Source: Hydractinia symbiolongicarpus (taxonomy: Eukaryota > Cnidaria > Hydrozoa > Anthoathecata > Hydractiniidae). From it: a DNA stretch of 64,000 bases. Under the pieces are notes generated by a model. The model ran no database searches. It had not been told where the DNA came from and saw only the letters and a program-made list of their open reading frames with translations. A program made the position numbers and the translations under genes. Of the stretch, positions 41,901 through 54,930 are shown in pieces. The DNA is taken from the NCBI RefSeq assembly GCF_029227915.1, contig NC_079882.1:31178001-31242000 (forward strand). The letters run 5' to 3'. Each line of letters starts with the position of its first letter. Positions within the stretch are counted from its first letter, which is position 1.

Positions 41901-44609
41901 ATCATGTCAAATTAAGAAGAATGCTATTTTTTTGAGTCAAATTGTCTCATTTATCACATTTATAAGTTCAAAGTCCAAAATCAGTTCAATTAAGTCCCAC
42001 AGTAAATTGGTTCACTGTTAAAACCCATGCAACTTGGTAATATCTGAAAGAAATCGCTAAACACATGTTGGTACGATTATGTGACGCAACCGTTGTAACT
42101 CAAACGGAGTGATATCGTTAGAAAGTCAATGAAATAAAGTTTTTGAAACTGTCTCTATATCTTCAGCGCGTTCTAACGGTTAGGATTGCTCCCACAGTAA
42201 AAAATGACTTATTTATCTAAATTTATAAATGAAGCGCTACCACAGCGCCCACTGTAATCGCTGAGTTCTAGCAACCATGTCAGATGAAGAAGAATGTTCT
42301 TTCTTGGAGTCGAATTGGCTCATGTATCACATTTATAAGTTCAAAGTCCAAAATAAGTTCAATTAAGTCCCACAGTTAATCGTTTCACAGTTAAAAGCGA
42401 TGCAACCTGGTAATATTAGAAACATATTGCTCAATACATGTTGGTACGAATATGTGACGCAACAGTTTTAACTCAAACGGTGTGATACCGTTACAAAGTC
42501 AATGAAATTTAATTTTCGAAAATGTCTCTCTTTCTTCAGCGCAAGCTAACGCCTAGGATTGGTCCCACAGTAAGGAATGACTTATTTATCTACATTTTTA
42601 AATAAAGCGCTATCACGGCGCCCAGTTTAATCGCTGAGTTACAGCAATCATGTCAAATTGCGAAGACTGTTATTTCTTGGAGTCCAATTGGCTCATTTAT
42701 CCCATTTATAAAGTCAAAGTCCAAAATAAGTTCAATTAAGTCCCACAGTTAATCGTTTCACTGTTAAAAGTGATGCAACCTGGTAATATCAGAAACATAT
42801 CGCTAAATACATGTTGGTACGAATATGTGACGCAACCGTAGTAACTCAAACGGAGTGATATCGTTAGAAAGTCAATGAAATAAAGTTTTTGAAACTGTCT
42901 CCATTTTTTCAGCGCGCGCTAACGTCTAAGATTGGTCCCACAGTACAGAATGACTTATTTATCTAAATTTCTAAATGAAGCATAACCGCAGCGCCCAGTG
43001 TAACCGCTGAATTCCAGCAATCATGTCAAAATAAGAAGAATGTTATTTCTTGGAGTCCAATTGGCTCATTTATCACATTTATAAGTTCGAAGTCTAAAAT
43101 CAGTTCAATTAAGTCCCACAGTCAATCGTTTCACTGTTAAATGAGATGCAACCTGGTAATATCAGAAACATATCGCTAAATACATGTTGGTACGAATATG
43201 TGACGCAACCGTTGTAACTCAAACGGAGTGATATCGTTAGAAAGTCAACGAAATAAAGTTTTTGAAGCTGTCTCCATTTTCTCAGCGCGCGCTAACGTCT
43301 AAGATTGGTCCCACAGTACAGAATGACTTATTTACCTAAATTTCTAAATGAAGCGCTACCGCAGCGCCCAGTGTAACCGCAGAATTCCAGCAATCATGTC
43401 AAAATAAGAAGAATGTTATTTCTTGGAGTCCAATTGGCTCATTTATCACATTTATAAGCTAAAAGTCCAAAATCAGTTCAATTAAGTTCCTCAGGCAATC
43501 GTTTCACTGTTAAAAGCGATGCAACCTTATAATATCAGAAACATATCGCTAAATACATGTTGGTATGAATATGTGACGCAACCGTTGTACCTCAAACGGA
43601 GTATTACCGTTAGAAAGTCAATGAAATAAAATTTTTGAAGCTGTTTCCATTTCATCAGCGCGCTAACGGCTAAGATTGGTCCCACAGTACAGAATGACTT
43701 ATTTATCTACATTTTTAAATAAAGCGCTATCACAGCGCCCAGTTTAATCGCTGAGTTACAGCAATCATGTCAAATTGCGAAGACTGTTATTTCTTGGAGT
43801 CCAATTGGCTCATTTATCACATTTATAAAGTCAAAGTCCAAAATCAGTTCAATTAAGTCCCACAGTCAATCGTTTCACTGTTAAAAGTGATGCAACCTGG
43901 TAATATCAGAAACATATCGCTAAATACATGTTAGTACGAATATGTGACGCAACCGTTGTAACTCAAGCGGAGTGATATCGTTAGAAAGTCAATGAAATAA
44001 AGTTTTTGAAACTGTCTCTCTTTCTTCAGCGCGAGCTAACGGTTAGGATTGGTCCCACAGTAAAAAATGCTTTATTTATCAAAATTTTTTAATAAAGCGC
44101 TACCACAGCGCCCAGCGAAAATGCTCTGTTCCAGCAATCATTTCAAATTAAGAAGAACGTTTTTTCTTGGAGTACAGTTGTCTTATTGATCATATTTCTA
44201 GGGTCAAAGTCCAAAATCATTTCAATTAAGTCCCACAGTCAATCGTTTCACTGTTAAAAGCGATGCAACCTGGTAATATCAGAAACATATCGCTAAATAC
44301 ATGTTGGTATGAATATGTGACGCAACCGTTGTAACTCAAACGGAGTGATACCGTTACAAAGTCAATGAAATTTAGTTTTTGAAAATGTCTCTATTTCTTC
44401 AGCGCGAGCTAACGGCTAGGATTGGTCCCACAGTAAAAAATGACTTATTTATATACACTTTTTAATAAAGCGCTATCACAGCGCCCAGTGTAATCGTTGA
44501 GTTCAAGCAATCATGTCAAATTAAGAAGAATGCTATTTTTTGAGTCCAATTGTCTCATTTATCACATTTATAAGTTCAAAGTCCAAAATCAGTTCAATTA
44601 AGTTCCACA

Positions 44610-47600
44610 GGCAATCGTTTCACTGTTAAAAGTGATGCAACCTGGTAATATCAGAAACATATCGCTAAATACATGTTGGTACGAATATGTGACGCAACCG
44701 TTGTAACTCAAACGGAGTGATATCGTTAGAAATTCAATGAAATAAAGTTTTTGAAACTGTCTCCATTTTTTCAGCGCGCGCTAACGTCTAAGATTGTTCC
44801 CACAGTACAGAATGACTTATTTATCTAAATTTCTAAATGAAACGCTACCGCAGGCCCAGTTTAATCGCTGAGTTACAGCAATCATGTCAAATTGCAAAGA
44901 CTGTTATTTCTTGGAGTCCAATTGGCTCATTTATCACATTTATAAGTTCAAAGTCCAAAATCAGTTCAATTAAGTTCCACAGGCAATCGTTTCACTGTTA
45001 AAAGCGATGCAACCTGGTAATATCAGAAACATATCGCTAAATACATGTTGGTACAAATATGTGACGCAACCGTTGTAACTCAAACGGAGTGATATCGTTA
45101 GAAAGTCAATGAAATAAAGTTTTTGAAACTGTCTCCATATTCTCAGCGCGCGCTAACGTCTAAGATTGGTCCCACAGTACAGAATGACTTATTTATCTAA
45201 ATTTCTAAATGAAGCGCTACCGCAGCGCCCAGTGTAACCGCTGAATTTCAGCAATCATGTCAAAATAAGAAGAATGTTATTTCTTGGAGTCCAATTGGCT
45301 TATTTATCACATTTATAAGCTAAAAGTCCAAAATCAGTTCAATTAAGTTCCACAGGCAATCGTTTCACTGTTAAAAGCGATGCAACCTTATAATATCAGA
45401 AACATATCGCTAAATACATGTTGGTATAAATATGTGACGCAACCGTTGTACCTCAAACGGAGTGATATCGTTAGAAAGTCAATGAAACAAAGTTTTTGAA
45501 ACTGTCTCCATTTTCTCAGCGCGCGCTAACGTCTAAGATTGGTCCCACAGTACAAAATGACTTATTTATCTACATTTTTAAATAAAGCGCTATCACAGCG
45601 CCCAGTTTAATCGCTGAGTTACAGCAATCATGTCAAATTGCGAAGACTGTTATTTCTTGGAGTCCAATTGGCTCATTTATCACATTTATAAAGTCAAAGT
45701 CCAAAATCAGTTCAATTAAGTCCCACAGTCAATCGTTTCACTGTTAAAAGTGATGCAACCTGGTAATATCAGAAACATATCGCTAAATACATGTTGGTAC
45801 GAATATGTGACGCAACCGTTGTAACTCAAACGGAGTGATATCGTTAGAAAGTCAATGAAATAAAGTTTTTGAAACTGTCTCTCTTTCTTCAGCGCGAGCT
45901 AACGGTTAGGATTGGTCCCACAGTAAGAAATGCTTTATTTATTAAAATTTTTTAATAAAGCGCTACCACAGCGCCCAGCGAAAATGCTCTGTTCCAGCAA
46001 TCATTTCAAATTAAGAAGAACGTTTTTTCTTGGAGCCCAGTTGTCTTATTGATCATATTTCTAGGGTCAAAGTCCAAAATCATTTCAATTAAGTCCCACA
46101 GTCAATCGTTTCACTGTTAAAAGCGATGCAACCTGGTAATATCAGAAACATATCGCTAAATACATGTTGGTATGAATATGTGACGCAACAGTTTTAACTT
46201 AAACGGAGTGATACCGTTAGAAACTCAATGAAATTTAATTTTCGAAAATGTCTCTCTTTTTTCAGCGCGAGCTAACGGCTAGGATTGGTCCCACAGTAAG
46301 AAATGACTTATTTATCTACTTTTTTAAATAAAGCGCTATCACAGCGCCCAGTTTAATCGCTGAGTTACAGCAATTATGTCAAATTGCGAAGACTGTTATT
46401 TCTTGGAGTCCAATTGGCTCATTTATCACATTTATAAGTTCAAAGTCCAAAATCAGTTCAATTAAGTTCCACAGGCAATCGTTTCACTGTTACAAGCGAT
46501 GCAACCTGGTAATATCAGAAACATATCGCTAAATACATGTTGGTACGAATATGTGACGCAACCGTTGTAACTCAAACGGAGTGATATCGTTAGAAAGTCA
46601 ATGAAATAAAGTTTTTGAAACTGTCTCCATATTCTCAGCGCGCGCTAACGTCTAAGATTGGTCCCACAGTACAGAATGACTTATTTATCTAAATTTCTAA
46701 ATGAAGCGCTACCGCAGCGCCCAGTGTAACCGCTGAATTCCAGCAATCATGTCAAAATAAGAAGAATGTTATTTCTTTGAGTCCAATTGGCTCATTTATC
46801 ACATTTATAAGCTAAAAGTCCAAAATCAATTCAATTAAGTTCCACAGGCAATCGTTTCACTGTTAAAAGCGATGCAACCTTATAATATCAGAAACATATC
46901 GCTAAATACATGTTGGTATAAATATGTGACGCAACCGTTGTACCTCAAACGGAGTGATATCGTTAGAAAGTCAATGAAACAAAGTTTTTGAAACTGTCTC
47001 CATTTTCTCAGCGCGCGCTAACGTCTAAGATTGGTCCCACAGTACAAAATGACTTATTTATCTACATTTTTAAATAAAGCGCTATCACAGCGCCCAGTTT
47101 AATCGCTGAGTTACAGCAATCATGTCAAATTGCGAAGACTGTTATTTCTTGGAGTCCAATTGGCTCATTTATCACATTTATAAAGTCAAAGTCCAAAATC
47201 ATTTCAATTAAGTCCCACAGTCAATCGTTTCACTGTTAAAAGCGATGCAACCTGGTAATATCAGAAACATATCGCTAAATACATGTTGGTATGAATATGT
47301 GACGCAACCGTTGTAACTCAAACGGAGTGATACCGTTACAAAGTCAATGAAATTTAGTTTTTGAAATTGTCTCTATTTCTTCAGCGCGAGCTAACGGCTA
47401 GGATTGGTCCCACAGTAAAAAATGACTTATTTATATACATTTTTTAATAAAGCGCTATCACAGCGCCCAGTGTAATCGTTGAGTTCAAGCAATCATGTCA
47501 AATTAAGAAGAATGCTATTTTTTTGAGTCCAATTGTCTCATTTATCACATTTATAAGTTCAAAGTCCAAAATCAGTTCAATTAAGTCCCACAGTAAATTG

Positions 47601-50600
47601 GTTCACTGTTAAAAGCCATGCAACTTGGTAATATCTGAAAGAAATCGCTAAACACATGTTGGTACGATTATGTGACGCGACCGCTGTGTTTCAAGCGGAC
47701 GGATACCGTTAGAAACTCAATGAAATGTAGTTTTTGAAACTGTCTCTATATCTTCAGCGCGTTCTAACGGTTAGGATTGCTCCCACAGTAAAAAATAACT
47801 TATTTATCTAAATTTAAAAATGAAGCGCTACCACAGCGGCCACTGTAATCGCTGAGTTCCAGCAACCATGTCAGATGAAGAAGAATGTTCTTTCTTGGAG
47901 TCGAATTGGCTCATGTATCACATTTATAAGTTCAAAGTCCCAAATAAGTTCAATTAAGTCCCACAGTTAATCGTTTCACGGTTAAAAGCGATGCAACCTG
48001 GTAATATTAAAAACATATCGCTCAATACATGTTGGTACGAATATGTGACGCAAAAGTTTTAACTCAAACGGAGTGATACCGTTAGAAATTCAATGAAATT
48101 TAATTTTCGAAAATGTCTCTCTTTCTTCAGCGCGAGCTAACGGCTAGGATTGGTCCCACAGTAAGAAATGACTTATTTATCTACTTTTTTAAATAAAGCG
48201 CTATCACAGCGCCCAGTTTAATCGCTGAGTTACAGCAATCATGTCAAATTGCGAAGACTGTTATTTCTTGGAGTCCAATTGGCTCATTTATCACATTTAT
48301 AAAGTCAAAGTCCAAAATCAGTTCAATTAAGTTCCACAGGCAATCGTTTCACTGTTAAAAGCGATGCAACCTTATAATATCAGAAACATATCGCTAAATA
48401 CATGTTGGTATGAATATGTGACGCAACCGTTGTACCTCAAACGGAGTGATACCGTTAGAAAGTCAATGAAATAACATTTTTGAAGCTGTTTCCATTTCCT
48501 CAGCGCGATAACGGCTAAGATTGGTCCCACAGTACAGAATGACATATTTATCTAAATTTCTAAATGAAGCATAACCGCAGCGCCCAGTGTAACCGCTGAA
48601 TTCCAGCAATCATGTCAAAGTAGGAAGAATGTTATTTCTTGGAGTCCAATTGGCTCATTTATCACATTTATAAAGTCAAAGTCCAAAATCAGTTCAATTA
48701 AGTTCCACAGGCAATCGTTTCACTGTTAAAAGCGATGCAACCTTATAATATCAGAAACATATCGCTAAATACATGTTGGTATGAATATGTGACGCAACCG
48801 TTGTACCTCAAACGGAGTGATACCGTTAGAAAGTCAATGAAATAACATTTTTGAAGCTGTTTCCATTTCCTCAGCGCGCTAACGGCTAAGATTGGTCCCA
48901 CAGTACAGAATGACTTATTTATCAACATTTTTAAATAAAGCGCTATCACAGCGCCCAGTTTAATCGCTGAGTTACAGCAATCATGTCAAATTGCGAAGAC
49001 TGTTATTTCTTGGAGTCCAATTGGCTCATTTATCACATTTATAAAGTCAAAGTCCAAAATCAGTTCAATTAAGTCCCACAGTCAATCGTTTCACTGTTAA
49101 AAGTGATGCAACCTGGTAATATCAGAAACATATCGCTAAATACATGTTGGTACGAATATGTGACGCAACCGTTGTAACTCAAACGGAGTGATATCGTTAG
49201 AAAGTCAATGAAATAAAGTTTTTGAAACTGTCTCCATTTTTTCAGCGGGCGCTAACGTCTAAGATTGGTCCCACAGTACAGAATGACTTATTTATCTAAA
49301 TTTCTAAACAAAACGCTACCGCAGCGCCCAGTGTAACCGCTGAATTCCAGCAATCATTTCAAATTAAGAAGAACGTTTTTTCTTGGAGTCCAGTTGTCTT
49401 ATTGATCATATTTCTAGGGTCAAAGTCCAAAATCATTTCAATTAAGTCCCACAGTCAATCGTTTCACTGTTAAAAGCGATGCAACCTAGTAATATCAGAA
49501 ACATATCGCTAAATACATGTTGGTATGAATATGTGACGCAACCGTTGTAACTCAAACGGAGTGATACCGTTACAAAGTCAATGAAAATTAGTTTTTGAAA
49601 ATGTCTCTATTTCTTCAGCGCGAGCTAACGGCTAGGATTGGTCCCACATTAAAAAATGACTTATTTATATACATTTTTTAATAAAGCGCTATCACAGCGC
49701 CAAGTGTAATCGTTGAGTTCAAGCAATCATGTCAAATTAAGAAGAATGCTATTTTTTTGAGTCCAATTGTCTCATTTATCACATTTATAAGTTCAAAGTC
49801 CAAAATCAGTTCAATTAAGTTCCACAGGCAATCGTTTCACTGTTAAAAGCGACGCAACCTTATAATATCAGAAACATATCGCTAAATACATGTTGGTATG
49901 AATATGTGACGCAACCGTTGTACCTCAAACGGAGTGATACCGTTAGAAAATCAATGAAATAAAATTTTTGAGGCTGTTTCCATTTCCTCAGCGCGATAAC
50001 GGCTAAGATTGGTCCCACAGTACAGAATGACATATTTATCTAAATTTCTAAATGAAGCATAACCGCAGCGCCCAGTGTAACCGTTGAATTCTAGCAATCA
50101 TGTCAAAATAAGAAGAATGTTATTTCTTGGAGTCCAATTGGCTCATTTATCACATTTATAAAGTCAAAGTCCAAAATAAGTTCAATTAAGTCCCACAGTC
50201 AATCGTTTCACTGTTAAAAGTGATGCAACCTGGTAATATCAGAAACATATCGCTAAATACATGTTGGTACGAATATGTGACGCAACCGTTGTAACTCAAA
50301 CGGAGTGATATCGTTAGAAAGTCAATGAAATAAAGTTTTTGAAACTGTCTCCATTTTTTCAGCGCGCGCTAACGTCTAAGATTGTTCCCACAGTACAGAA
50401 TGACTTATTTATCTAAATTTCTAAATGAAACGCTACCGCAGGCCCAGTTTAATCGCTGAGTTACAGCAATCATGTCAAATTGCAAAGACTGTTATTTCTT
50501 GGAGTCCAATTGGCTCATTTATCACATTTATAAGTTCAAAGTCCAAAATCAGTTCAATTAAGTTCCACAGGCAATCGTTTCACTGTTAAAAGCGATGCAA

Positions 50601-53600
50601 CCTGGTAATATCAGAAACATATCGCTAAATACATGTTGGTACGAATATGTGACGCAACCGTTGTAACTCAAACGGAGTGATATCGTTAGAAAGTCAATGA
50701 AATAAAGTTTTTGAAACTGTCTCCATATTCTCAGCGCGCGCTAACGTCTAAGATTGGTCCCACAGTACAGAATGACTTATTTATCTAAATTTCTAAATGA
50801 AGCGCTACCGCAGCGCCCAGTGTAACCGCTGAATTTCAGCAATCATGTCAAAATAAGAAGAATGTTATTTCTTGGAGTCCAATTGGCTCATTTATCACAT
50901 TTATAAGCTAAAAGTCCAAAATCAGTTCAATTAAGTTCCACAGGCAATCGTTTCACTGTTAAAAGCGATGCAACCTTATAATATCAGAAACATATCGCTA
51001 AATACATGTTGGTATAAATATGTGACGCAACCGTTGTACCTCAAACGGAGTGATATCGTTAGAAAGTCAATGAAACAAAGTTTTTGAAACTGTCTCCATC
51101 TTCTCAGCGCGCGCTAACGTCTAAGATTGGTCCCACAGTACAAAATGACTTATTTATCTACATTTTTAAATAAAGCGCTATCACAGCGCCCAGTTTAATC
51201 GCTGAATTACAGCAATCATGTCAAATTGCGAAGACTGTTATTTCTTGGAGTCCAATTGGCTCATTTATCACATTTATAAAGTCAAAGTCCAAAATCAGTT
51301 CAATTAAGTCCCACAGTCAATCGTTTCACTGTTAAAAGTGATGCAACCTGGTAATATCAGAAACATATCGCTAAATACATGTTGGTACGAATATGTGACG
51401 CAACCGTTGTAACTCAAACGGAGTGATATCGTTAGAAAGTCAATGAAATAAAGTTTTTGAAACTGTCTCTCTTTCTTCAGCGCGAACTAACGGTTAGGAT
51501 TGGTCCCACAGTAAGAAATGCTTTATTTATCAAAATTTTTTAATAAAGCGCTACCACAGCGCCCAGCGAAAATGCTCTGTTCCAGCAATCATTTCAAATT
51601 AAGAAGAACGTTTTTTCTTGGAGCCCAGTTGTCTTATTGATCATATTTCTAGGGTCAAAGTCCAAAATCATTTCAATTAAGTCCCACAGTCAATCGTTTC
51701 ACTGTTAAAGGCGATGCAACCTGGTAATATCAGAAACATATCGCTAAATACATGTTGGTACGAATGTGTGACGCAACCGTTGTAACTCAAACGGAGTGAT
51801 ATCGTTAGAAAGTCAATGAAATAAAGTTTTTGAAACTGTCTCCATATTCTCAGCGCGCGCTAACGTCTAAGATTGGTCCCACAGTACAGAATGACTTATT
51901 TATCTAAATTTCTAAATGAAGCGCTACCGCAGCGCCCAGTGTAACCGCTGAATTCCAGCAATCATGTCAAAATAAGAAGAATGTTATTTCTTGGAGTCCA
52001 ATTGGCTCATTTATCACATTTATAAGCTAAAAGTCCAAAATCAGTTCAATTAAGTTCCACAGGCAATCGTTTCACTGTTAAAAGCGATGCAACCTTATAA
52101 TATCAGAAACATATCGCTAAATACATGTTGGTATGAATATGTGACGCTACCGTTGTACCTCAAACGGAGTGATACCGTTAGAAAGTCAATGAAATAAAAT
52201 TTTTGAAGCTGTTTCCATTTCCTCAATGCGCTAACGGCTAAGATTGGTCCCACAGTACAAAATGACTTATTTATCTACATTTTTAAATAAAGCGCTACCA
52301 CAGCGCCCAGCGAAAATGCTCTGTTCCAGCAATCATTTCAAATTAAGAAGAACGTTTTTTCTTGGAGTCCTGTTGTCTTATTGATCATATTTCTAGGGTC
52401 AAAGTCCAAAATCAGTTCAATTAAGTCCCACAGTCAATCGTTTCACTGTTAAAAGTGATGCAACCTGGTAATATCAGAAACATATCGCTAAATACATGTT
52501 GGTACGAATATGTGACGCAACCGTTGTAACTCAAACGGAGTGATATCGTTAGAAAGTCAATGAAATAAAGTTTTTGAAACTGTCTCTCTTTCTTCAGCGC
52601 AAGCTAACGGTTAGGATTGGTCCCACAGTAAAAAATGCTTTATTTATCAAAATTTTTTAATAAAGCGCTACCACAGCGCCCAGCGAAAATGCTCTGTTCC
52701 AGCAATCATTTCAAATTAAGAAGAACGTTTTTTCTTGGAGCCTAGTTGTCTTATTGATCATATTTCTAGGGTCAAAGTCAAAAATCATTTCAATTAAGTC
52801 CCACAGTCAATCGTTTCACTGTTAAAAGCGATGCAACCTGGTAATATCAGAAACATATCGCTAAATACATGTTGGTATGAATATGTGACGCAACCGTTGT
52901 AACTCAAACGGAGTGATACCGTTACAAAGTCAATGAAATTTAGTTTTTGAAATTGTCTCTATTTCTTCAGCGCGAGCTAACGGCTAGGATTGGTCCCACA
53001 GTAAAAAATGACTTATTTATATACATTTTTTAATAAAGCGCTATCACAGCGCCCAGTGTAATCGTTGAGTTCAAGCAATCATGTCAAATTAAGAAGAATG
53101 CTATTTTTTTGAGTCCAATTGTCTCATTTATCACATTTATAAGTTCAAAGTCCAAAATCAGTTCAATTAAGTCCCACAGTAAATTGGTTCACTGTTAAAA
53201 GCCATGCAACTTGGTAATATCTGAAAGAAATCGCTAAACACATGTTGGTACGATTATGTGACGCGACCGCTGTGTTTCAAGCGGACGGATACCGTTAGAA
53301 ACTCAATGAAATGTAGTTTTTGAAACTGTCTCTATATCTTCAGCGCGTTCTAACGGTTAGGATTGCTCCCACAGTAAAAAATAACTTATTTATCTAAATT
53401 TATAAATGAAGCGCTACCACAGCGGCCACTGTAATCGCTGAGTTCCAGCAACCATGTCAGATGAAGAAGAATGTTCTTTCTTGGAGTCGAATTGGCTCAT
53501 GTATCACATTTATAAGTTCAAAGTCCAAAATAAGTTCAATTAAGTCCCACAGTTAATCGTTTCACGGTTAAAAGCGATGCAACCTGGTAATATTAAAAAC

Positions 53601-54930
53601 ATATCGCTCAATACATGTTGGTACGAATATGTGACGCAAAAGTTTTAACTCAAACGGAGTGATACCGTTAGAAATTCAATGAAATTTAATTTTCGAAAAT
53701 GTCTCTCTTTCTTCAGCGCGAGCTAACGGCTAAGATTGGTCCCACAGTAAGAAATGACTTATTTATCTACTTTTTTAAATAAAGCGCTATCACAGCGCCC
53801 AGTTTAATCGCTGAGTTACAGCAATCATGTCAAATTGCGAAGACTGTTATTTCTTGGAGTCCAATTGGCTCATTTATCACATTTATAAAGTCAAAGTCCA
53901 AAATCAGTTCAATTAAGTTCCACAGGCAATCGTTTCACTGTTAAAAGCGATGCAACCTTATAATATCAGAAACATATCGCTAAATACATGTTGGTATGAA
54001 TATGTGACGCAACCGTTGTACCTCAAACGGAGTGATACCGTTAGAAAGTCAATGAAATAACATTTTTGAAGCTGTTTCCATTTCCTCAGCGCGATAACGG
54101 CTAAGATTGGTCCCACAGTACAGAATGACATATTTATCTAAATTTTTAAATGAAGCATAACGGCAGCGCCCAGTGTAACCGCTGAATTCCAGCAATCATG
54201 TCAAAGTAGGAAGAATGTTATTTCTTGGAGTCCAATTGGCTCATTTATCACATTTATAAGTTCGAAGTCCAAAATCAGTTCAATTAAGTTCCACAGTCAA
54301 TCGTTTCACTGTTAAAAGCGATGCAACCTGGTAATATCAGAAACATATCGCTAAATACATGTTGGTATGAATATGTGACGCAACCGTTGTACCGCAAACG
54401 GAGTGATACCGTTAGAATGTCAATGAAATAAAATTTTTGAAGCTGTTTCCATTTCCTCAGCGCGCTAACGGCTAAGATTGGTCCCACAGTACAGAATGAC
54501 TTATTTATCAACATTTTTAAATAAAGCGCTATCACAGCGCCCAGTTTAATCGCTGAGTTACAGCAATCATGTCAAATTGCGAAGACTGTTATTTCTTGGA
54601 GTCCAATTGGCTCATTTATCACATTTATAAAGTCAAAGTCCAAAATCAGTTCAATTAAGTCCCACAGTCAATCGTTTCACTGTTAAAAGTGATGCAACCT
54701 GGTAATATCAGAAACATATCGCTAAATACATGTTGGTACGAATATGTGACGCAACCGTTGTAACTCAAACGGAGTGATATCGTTAGAAAGTCAATGAAAT
54801 AAAGTTTTTGAAACTGTCTCCATTTTTTCAGCGGGCGCTAACGTCTAAGATTGGTCCCACAGTACAGAATGACTTATTTATCTAAATTTCTAAACAAAAC
54901 GCTACCGCAGCGCCCAGTGTAACCGCTGAA
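44610..54930. repeat. Higher-order repeat with a 15-monomer period (about 5,585 bp)
   Basis: About 44,610-49,340 and 50,198-54,930 match at a shift of 5,585-5,588 bp. Shared private changes prove common descent: 'agattgttccc' (44,791 and 50,379), the hairpin lesion 'ctaccgcaggcccag' with a one-base deletion (near 44,845 and 50,433), 'acagcggccactg', and 'aaaaataact' (47,791 and 53,376). Internal order differs for one to two monomers near 46.2-46.6 and 52.3-52.7 kb. Confidence 0.8.
49250..49440. repeat. Chimeric monomer, sharp switch between variant types
   Basis: Up to about 49,350 the monomer matches the form at 54,836-54,940, including 'ttcagcgggcgctaacg' and 'gtaaccgctgaattccagc'. From 'caatcatttc' onward it switches to the 'gaacgttttttcttgg' / 'gatcatatttctaggg' form, whereas its homologue continues as 'caatcatgtcaaaataag'. 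The breakpoint lies in the shared 'ccagcaatcat', consistent with gene conversion or recombination between variants. A similar switch occurs near 8,340-8,370. Confidence 0.7.

Larger units (their letters stand above)
30494..44600. repeat. Higher-order repeat with an 11-monomer period (about 4,097 bp)
   Basis: Similarity at an 11-monomer shift runs through this stretch. 'ttttgaggct' lies at 33,181, 37,300 and 41,397; the last step is exactly 4,097 bp. 'acatgttagtacg' at 30,494 pairs with 34,631 and 'taaggaatgac' at 31,375 with 35,512 (4,137 bp). The excess is explained by a 53-bp duplication near 33,420, and the later drop to 4,119 by an 18-bp deletion near 35,930. About 37,300-40,500 and 41,397-44,600 are collinear. 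The order of monomer types drifts between units, so this is an imperfect higher-order repeat. Confidence 0.75.
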
